Below, in pieces: positions 59,682 through 64,000 of a stretch of DNA of 64,000 nucleotides. The position numbers were made by a program, and so were the translations under genes. The notes beneath the pieces were generated by a model. That model was not told the DNA's origin. It ran no database searches and saw nothing but the letters and a program-made list of their open reading frames with translations. The stretch comes from Sphingomonas yunnanensis. Its GTDB lineage: Bacteria; Pseudomonadota; Alphaproteobacteria; Sphingomonadales; Sphingomonadaceae. Location of the stretch: positions 310,001 to 374,000 of the forward strand of contig NZ_JAIOKB010000001.1 of the NCBI RefSeq assembly GCF_019898765.1, given 5' to 3'. Position 1 is the first letter of the stretch. Every line of letters begins with the position of its first letter.

Positions 59682-60429
59682 GCCGCACCTCCTGATCCTC
59701 GGCGGGACCACCGAGGCGAGCGCGCTCGCTGCCGCTGTGGCGGCGCGGGGCGTTCGCGCGATGCTGAGCTACGCCGGCCGCACCGCGCACCCGCGCGCGC
59801 AGCCGGTGCCGGTGCGCGTCGGCGGTTTCGGCGGCGCGGAGGGTCTCGCCGCCTGGATTCGCGCCGAGCAGGTCACGCATGTCGTCGACGCGACCCATCC
59901 CTTCGCCGCGCGGGTCAGCGCCAACGCGGTCGCGGCGGCGGGGCAGGCGGGCGTGCCGCTGGTCGCGCTCACCCGGCCGGCGTGGCATGCCGCGGCGGGC
60001 GATCGCTGGACGTCTGTCGCCGACCTCGAGACCGCCGTCGCCGCGCTCGACGGACCGCCGCGGCGCGTGATGCTCGCGCTCGGGCGGATGCACGTCGAGC
60101 GCTTCGCGGCGCGACCGCAGCACGACTATCTGCTGCGCTTCGTCGATCCGCCCGAGCGACCGCCGGCGCTGCCGAACCACCGCCTGGTGATCGATCGCGG
60201 CCCCTTCACCGCGGCGGGCGACCGGCGGCTGCTGGAGGCGCATCGCACCGAGCTGATCGTGTGCAAGAACGCGGGCGGCGAGGGCGCCGCGGCCAAGCTC
60301 GCCGCGGCACGCGCGCTCGGCGTGCCAGTGCTGATGATCGACCGTCCCGCGCTGCCGCCGCGGCGGACGTGCGAGAGCGTCGCGGCGGTGCTCGATTGGC
60401 TCGATCACGCGACCGACCGCGGCGTGTAG
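59680..60429 (+). CDS. cobK: Precorrin-6A reductase
   Basis: 249 residues. NADPH-dependent reduction in the aerobic pathway. LLILGGTTEASALAAAVAARG, VDATHPFAARVSANA, RVMLALGRMHVE and CKNAGGEGAAAKLAAARALGVPVLMIDRP are typical. It is the only rightward gene among the precorrin genes; its end overlaps cobJ's end by 25 bases. Confidence 0.96.
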   Translation: MPHLLILGGTTEASALAAAVAARGVRAMLSYAGRTAHPRAQPVPVRVGGFGGAEGLAAWIRAEQVTHVVDATHPFAARVSANAVAAAGQAGVPLVALTRPAWHAAAGDRWTSVADLETAVAALDGPPRRVMLALGRMHVERFAARPQHDYLLRFVDPPERPPALPNHRLVIDRGPFTAAGDRRLLEAHRTELIVCKNAGGEGAAAKLAAARALGVPVLMIDRPALPPRRTCESVAAVLDWLDHATDRGV

Positions 60430-61157
60430 AGCCAGGGCGCGCCGGCGCGTTCGATCAGCCGCGTGCGGCTCGAGCCGACGATCACCACCGTCCGCATGTC
60501 CGCCATGTCGCCGCGCGCCTCTGGTAGCGGCACGACCTGCAGCGACTCCGCGGGCGTGGTCACCGCGCGCGCGAACAGCACCGGGCGCGGGTCGGTGCAG
60601 GTCTCGCGCAGCACGGCGAGCGCGCGATCGAGCCCGTCGGGCCGGGCGACCGAGCGCGGGTTGTAGAGCGCGATCGCGAAGTCGGCCTCCGCTGCCAAGC
60701 GCAGGCGGCGCTCGATCAGCGCGGTGGGCTTGAGATTGTCCGACAGGTTGATCGCGCAGAAATCATGCCCCAGCGGCGCGCCGGCACGCGCGCTGGCGGC
60801 GAGCATCGCGGTGATCCCGGGCAGAACGCGGACGTCGAGCGCGCGCCAGCGCGGTTCTCCGCCCTCGATCGCCTCGAACACCGCCGCTGCCATCGCGAAC
60901 ACGCCCGGGTCACCCGAGGACACCACGACGACCCGCGCGCCGGAGGCGGCGAGCGACAGAGCGTGGCGCGCGCGGTCAAGTTCGACGCGATTGTCCGACT
61001 CGTGCCGAGTCAGCCCGGCGCGCGGCGCGAGGCGACGCACGTAGGGCACGTAGCCGATCACGTCGGTCGCGGCGGCGAGCGCCGCGCTCACCTCGGGGGT
61101 GACGAGCGCCTCGTCGCCGGGTCCGAGCCCCGCGATGGCGAGCCAGCCGTCGCTCAC
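60405..61157 (-). CDS. cobJ: Precorrin-3B C17-methyltransferase
   Basis: 250 residues. Ring-contracting methylase. LAIAGLGPGDEALVTPEVSAAL, VVVSSGDPGVFAMAAAVFEA, VLPGITAMLAASARAGAPLGHDFCAINLSD and FAIALYNPRS are conserved. GTG 61157 overlaps the cobI stop. Confidence 0.97.
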   Translation of the reverse strand: MSDGWLAIAGLGPGDEALVTPEVSAALAAATDVIGYVPYVRRLAPRAGLTRHESDNRVELDRARHALSLAASGARVVVVSSGDPGVFAMAAAVFEAIEGGEPRWRALDVRVLPGITAMLAASARAGAPLGHDFCAINLSDNLKPTALIERRLRLAAEADFAIALYNPRSVARPDGLDRALAVLRETCTDPRPVLFARAVTTPAESLQVVPLPEARGDMADMRTVVIVGSSRTRLIERAGAPWLYTPRSVA

Positions 61158-61879
61158 GGGCGCCGCCCCCGGCCGTGGACCAGCACGATCGCGAAATAGG
61201 GCGCGGTCTCGCCCGCCGCGGCGAGCGGCACGACGCGCTGCTCGGGCATGGCGGCGTGCTCGACCAGCCAGGCCCTGTCCGCGCATCCCGCCGCGGCGAG
61301 CGCGCGACGCAGCTTGGGCAGGTGTCGCCCGACCTTCATCACCACCAGCGCGTCGGTGTCGCGCACGCGACGGGTCAGCTCGGCCTCGGGCAGCGTCGCG
61401 GTGGCGACGGTGAGCACGTCGTCGCCCCAGGTGATCGGCGCGCCGCTCGCGGTCCAGGCGCCGGACATGCCGGTGACCCCCGGCACCACCGCCACCGGCA
61501 CCGCGCCGGCGAGCCGCGCGTGCAGGTGCATGAACGAGCCGTAGAAGAACGGGTCGCCCTCGCACAGCACCACCACCTCTTCTCCGGCGCGGGCGAGCGC
61601 GGCGAGATGCGCGGCGCAGTCCGCGTAGAAGGCGGCGAGCTGCGCGTTGTAGGCTGGATCGCTCACCGCCAGCTCGGTGGTGACCGGATATTCCATCGCA
61701 TATTCGACGACGTCGTCGCGCAGCATGTTCTCGACCAGCCGCCGGGCGTGACCGGGCCGCCCGCGCTTGCGGAAGAAGGCGAGGTGGCGCGCGCCGCGCA
61801 CCAGCCGGTCGGCGCGGACGCTCATCAGGTCCGCCGCGCCCGGCCCCAGGCCGACGCCGTGGATCGTCCCCACGCTCAT
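61154..61879 (-). CDS. cobI: Precorrin-2 C20-methyltransferase
   Basis: 241 residues. First dedicated methylation of the cobalamin branch. IHGVGLGPGAADLMSVRADRL, VLCEGDPFFYGSFMHLHARLAG and VVPGVTGMSGAW are diagnostic. ATG 61879 overlaps cobH's stop by 4 bases. Confidence 0.96.
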   Translation of the reverse strand: MSVGTIHGVGLGPGAADLMSVRADRLVRGARHLAFFRKRGRPGHARRLVENMLRDDVVEYAMEYPVTTELAVSDPAYNAQLAAFYADCAAHLAALARAGEEVVVLCEGDPFFYGSFMHLHARLAGAVPVAVVPGVTGMSGAWTASGAPITWGDDVLTVATATLPEAELTRRVRDTDALVVMKVGRHLPKLRRALAAAGCADRAWLVEHAAMPEQRVVPLAAAGETAPYFAIVLVHGRGRRP

Positions 61880-62505
61880 TCCGCCGCGCTCGCCAGAGCG
61901 TTGACGGCGGCGACCGTGATCGCGCTGCCGCCGAGCCGACCCGTCACGATCGCGCAGGGCACGGGTGCCTCGCACCACAGCGCTGCCTTCGACTCCGCCG
62001 CACCGACGAAGCCGACTGGGCAACCGATGATCGCGGCGGGACGCGGGCAGCCGGGGTCGTCGAGCATCGCGAGCAGGTGGAACAACGCTGTGGGCGCGTT
62101 GCCGATAGCGACCAGCGCGCCGCCGAGATGCGGGCGCCAGAGTTCCAGCGCGGCGGCGGAGCGCGTGGTGTTCAGCGCCGCCGCCAGCAGCGGCACCATC
62201 GGGTCCTGGAGCGTGCAGATCACCGCGTTGTCGGCGGGAAGTCGCGCGCGCGTGACACCCTCGCTCACCATGCGCGCGTCGCACAGGATCGGCGCGCCCG
62301 CGGCCAGCGCGGCGCGGGCGGCGCCGGCGAAGCTGGGCGAGAAGCGAATGCTGTCGGCCAGCGCGACGAGTCCGGCGGCGTGGATCATGCGCACCGCGAC
62401 GGGCTCCTCCTTCGCGGAGAATCGCGCGAGATCGGCCTCGGCGCGGATGATCGCGAAGGATCGGCGATAGATCGTCGCCCCATCGGTCTCATAGGCACAT
62501 CGCAT
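61876..62505 (-). CDS. cobH: Precorrin-8X methylmutase
   Basis: 209 residues. Moves a methyl from C11 to C12, giving hydrogenobyrinate. ARFSAKEEPVAVRMIHAAG, ILCDARMVSEGVTRARLPADN and IGCPVGFVGAAESKAALW are conserved. It begins immediately after the cobG stop. Confidence 0.96.
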   Translation of the reverse strand: MRCAYETDGATIYRRSFAIIRAEADLARFSAKEEPVAVRMIHAAGLVALADSIRFSPSFAGAARAALAAGAPILCDARMVSEGVTRARLPADNAVICTLQDPMVPLLAAALNTTRSAAALELWRPHLGGALVAIGNAPTALFHLLAMLDDPGCPRPAAIIGCPVGFVGAAESKAALWCEAPVPCAIVTGRLGGSAITVAAVNALASAAE

Positions 62506-63669
62506 TCAGGAGGCTCCGAGCTCAGCGAGCAACGCCGCGGCGGTGAGGTCAAGAAGGGCGGGTGGTGAGTCGGCACGGCCGTCTCGGACGAGGTCGTAGC
62601 GGCCGGCGCGCCCGACGATCGTGAGCGCCGCGGGCGCGCTGCGGGCGCAGCCCTTGGCGCAGCCGGAGACGTGGATCGGGCCGGCGAGAGAGGCTGATGC
62701 GAGGAGGTCGGCGAGCGCGCGGGTGGCGACGCTCGCCTGCGGGCAAGCGGGCGCGCCGACACAGGCCTCGACGCTAGTAGCGGGATCAGCCGCACGCCGG
62801 TGGATAGATGTCACCGCCGGTGAGTGCACCGCCACCGGTGCGCCCTTGCATGACAGGAAGTTAGAAGGGCGAGCGCTGAACATGGCAGCTCCTCCAGCTC
62901 GCTCCGGGAGGAGTGAGCGCCACGGCGTGACCCGCAGCGCCTCTGCTGCCTCGGCGAGCGATGCCAGCTCCGCGCCGGTGAGCCGGCCGTGGCGCGGCGA
63001 CACCTGCTCGCCCTGCGACTGCCCGACCAGCGGCCCGACCTCGCCCACCGCCCCGTCCGGCAGCACGGCGGCGTGGCGCGCCATCCGACCCACTGCCGCC
63101 CCGCCGCTCGCGATGAACCAGCGCGCGAGCGACACGACCGCGTCGACCTCCCGGCCGCGCACCAGGCGCGCGCCCGTCGCTCGCCCGTCCGCGCGCAGGA
63201 TCAGCCCGCCATGCACGCCGCGCTCCACCCGCAGATCAGCGGGCGTGTCGCCGAGCACCGAGCGCTCACCCGCGTCAATCGCGATCCCGAACTTGCCCGG
63301 CAGCCGGGGCAGCTCGACGCGCCGCATCTCCAGCGCGCGCGCGATCCGATGCGTGTCGTCGTCCGCATGCCAATCCGGCGCCACCGTGAGCGTTACCGCC
63401 TCGATCGCGGGATCGGGATCGACCAGTCCGGCCGCCACCAGCCGCTTCACCGCCTCGCCCCAGCTCGCCTCGTCGAAGCCGCGGAGCTGCAGTGCGGCGC
63501 GGCGCGTGAGATCGATCGCGCCGTTGCCATTGGCGGCCGCCAGCTCCGCGACGAGCAGCGCCTGGGCGCACGTCAGCCGCGACAGTGGCGGCCGGACGCG
63601 GAGCAGCAGCCCGTCACCCGCGGCCATCGGTCGCCACGCGCTCGGGCACCAGCCGCGCACCGCGCTCAT
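62506..63669 (-). CDS. cobG: Precorrin-3B synthase
   Basis: 387 residues. Oxygen-dependent C20 hydroxylase with siroheme-like [4Fe-4S] architecture. The C-terminal cluster Cys pattern ACVGAPACP (Cx5C) and [10 protein letters not shown] (Cx3C) is intact. The stretch just before it ([19 protein letters not shown]...) is longer than expected, at about 35 residues, and AT-richer than the rest. ATG 63669 overlaps the cobN end. Confidence 0.94.
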   Translation of the reverse strand: MSAVRGWCPSAWRPMAAGDGLLLRVRPPLSRLTCAQALLVAELAAANGNGAIDLTRRAALQLRGFDEASWGEAVKRLVAAGLVDPDPAIEAVTLTVAPDWHADDDTHRIARALEMRRVELPRLPGKFGIAIDAGERSVLGDTPADLRVERGVHGGLILRADGRATGARLVRGREVDAVVSLARWFIASGGAAVGRMARHAAVLPDGAVGEVGPLVGQSQGEQVSPRHGRLTGAELASLAEAAEALRVTPWRSLLPERAGGAAMFSARPSNFLSCKGAPVAVHSPAVTSIHRRAADPATSVEACVGAPACPQASVATRALADLLASASLAGPIHVSGCAKGCARSAPAALTIVGRAGRYDLVRDGRADSPPALLDLTAAALLAELGAS

Positions 63670-64000
63670 GCCGTTTCCCCAAGCGCGGCGACGATCGCGT
63701 TGCGCCGCGTCGGCCACAGTCCCGAGCGGTGCAGCGCGCGGAAGCGCGCCTCCATCGCGGCCAGTGCCGCCGGGTTCGCGTCGGCGAGGAAGTCGCGCAC
63801 CGCCGCGTCGCCGAGTGTCGCCCCGTGGTAGAGGTCGAGCAGCGCTGTCGGCACGACTCGCGTGAGATGCGCGAAGGCGGCGAGATGGTCGAGCGTTGCC
63901 GCGATCTCGGCCGCGCCGCGATAGCCGTGGCGCATCATGCCGGCGAGCCAGCGCCGGTTGCCCGCGCGCGCCCGCATCACCCGCGCGATCTCCTCACCGA
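63666..64000 (-). CDS. cobN: Cobaltochelatase CobN subunit, C-terminal part
   Basis: Only the last ~111 residues are inside; the frame is open to the window edge. [40 protein letters not shown] and LFDLYH-like [19 protein letters not shown] are the conserved CobN end. ATP-dependent cobalt insertion in the aerobic pathway needs two small partner subunits not seen here. First gene of the leftward precorrin block in this window. Confidence 0.93.
   Translation of the reverse strand, partial: GEEIARVMRARAGNRRWLAGMMRHGYRGAAEIAATLDHLAAFAHLTRVVPTALLDLYHGATLGDAAVRDFLADANPAALAAMEARFRALHRSGLWPTRRNAIVAALGETA

Overview
The window is a high-GC, gene-dense chromosomal segment of an alphaproteobacterium, most likely a Sphingomonas-type member of the Sphingomonadales. 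The evidence is codon and GC character, family content (DUF5818, DUF4403, UPF0262, DUF2849, SleB-type hydrolase, PDH E1-beta with its own lipoyl domain), aerobic-type cobalamin genes, and short palindromic repeats of the kind common in this order. No plasmid, phage, IS or CRISPR locus was seen. Both edges cut genes: an L,D-transpeptidase on the left and cobN on the right.

Layout. 0-4.2 kb: L,D-transpeptidase, small lipoprotein, GAF protein, stand-alone receiver, DUF4403 lipoprotein. 4.6-8.7 kb: leftward assimilatory sulfate reduction block (cobA/SUMT, DUF2849, cysI, DUF934, cysH). 8.8-19.3 kb: alpha/beta hydrolase, histone-deacetylase-like protein, purF, SDR, cyclopropane synthase-like methyltransferase, photolyase, hisI, lipoprotein, MerR regulator, acyl-CoA dehydrogenase. 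19.7-25.9 kb: SleB-type hydrolase, cysK, MFS transporter, pdhA and pdhB. 26.4-38.3 kb: squalene/phytoene synthase-like protein, EF-hand protein, trmFO, DUF488, DUF952, gyrA, SDR, yaaA, exported repeat-type protein, Lrp regulator, histidine kinase-like protein. 38.4-42.6 kb: tRNA(CAT), DUF5818, cyoABCD. 42.8-46.0 kb: cdd, GH25-like protein, UPF0262, dnaB. 46.2-64.0 kb: an almost continuous aerobic cobalamin cluster.

The cobalamin region is the centre of interest. It holds precorrin-stage genes (cobI, G, J, M, F, K, L, H, cobE), cobyrinate amidation (cobB, cobQ), adenosylation (cobO), cobalt uptake (cbtA/cbtB), the start of a cobaltochelatase (cobN), and nucleotide-loop assembly (cobU, cobD, cbiB, cobS, cobT, phosphatase). 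The uroporphyrinogen methyltransferase that feeds it lies 38 kb away in the sulfate-reduction operon, so siroheme and B12 share that step. A cobalamin riboswitch precedes cbtB. The cluster alternates strands: leftward blocks are separated by single genes or a trio on the opposite strand. Their ends overlap (cobK/cobJ, phosphatase-like/cobF), and cobK and cobL share a CATG start, which suggests coupling through antisense or noncontiguous-operon transcription.

Other points for a second look: a GH25 lysozyme-like protein that has lost the catalytic Asp/Glu pair; a phosphatase-fold protein in the B12 cluster with the catalytic RHG changed; a kinase-like protein with a poorly conserved ATPase domain; dispersed palindromic repeats, one supplying the C-terminus and stop codon of a deacetylase-like gene; and candidate operators upstream of the Lrp, MerR and GAF genes.
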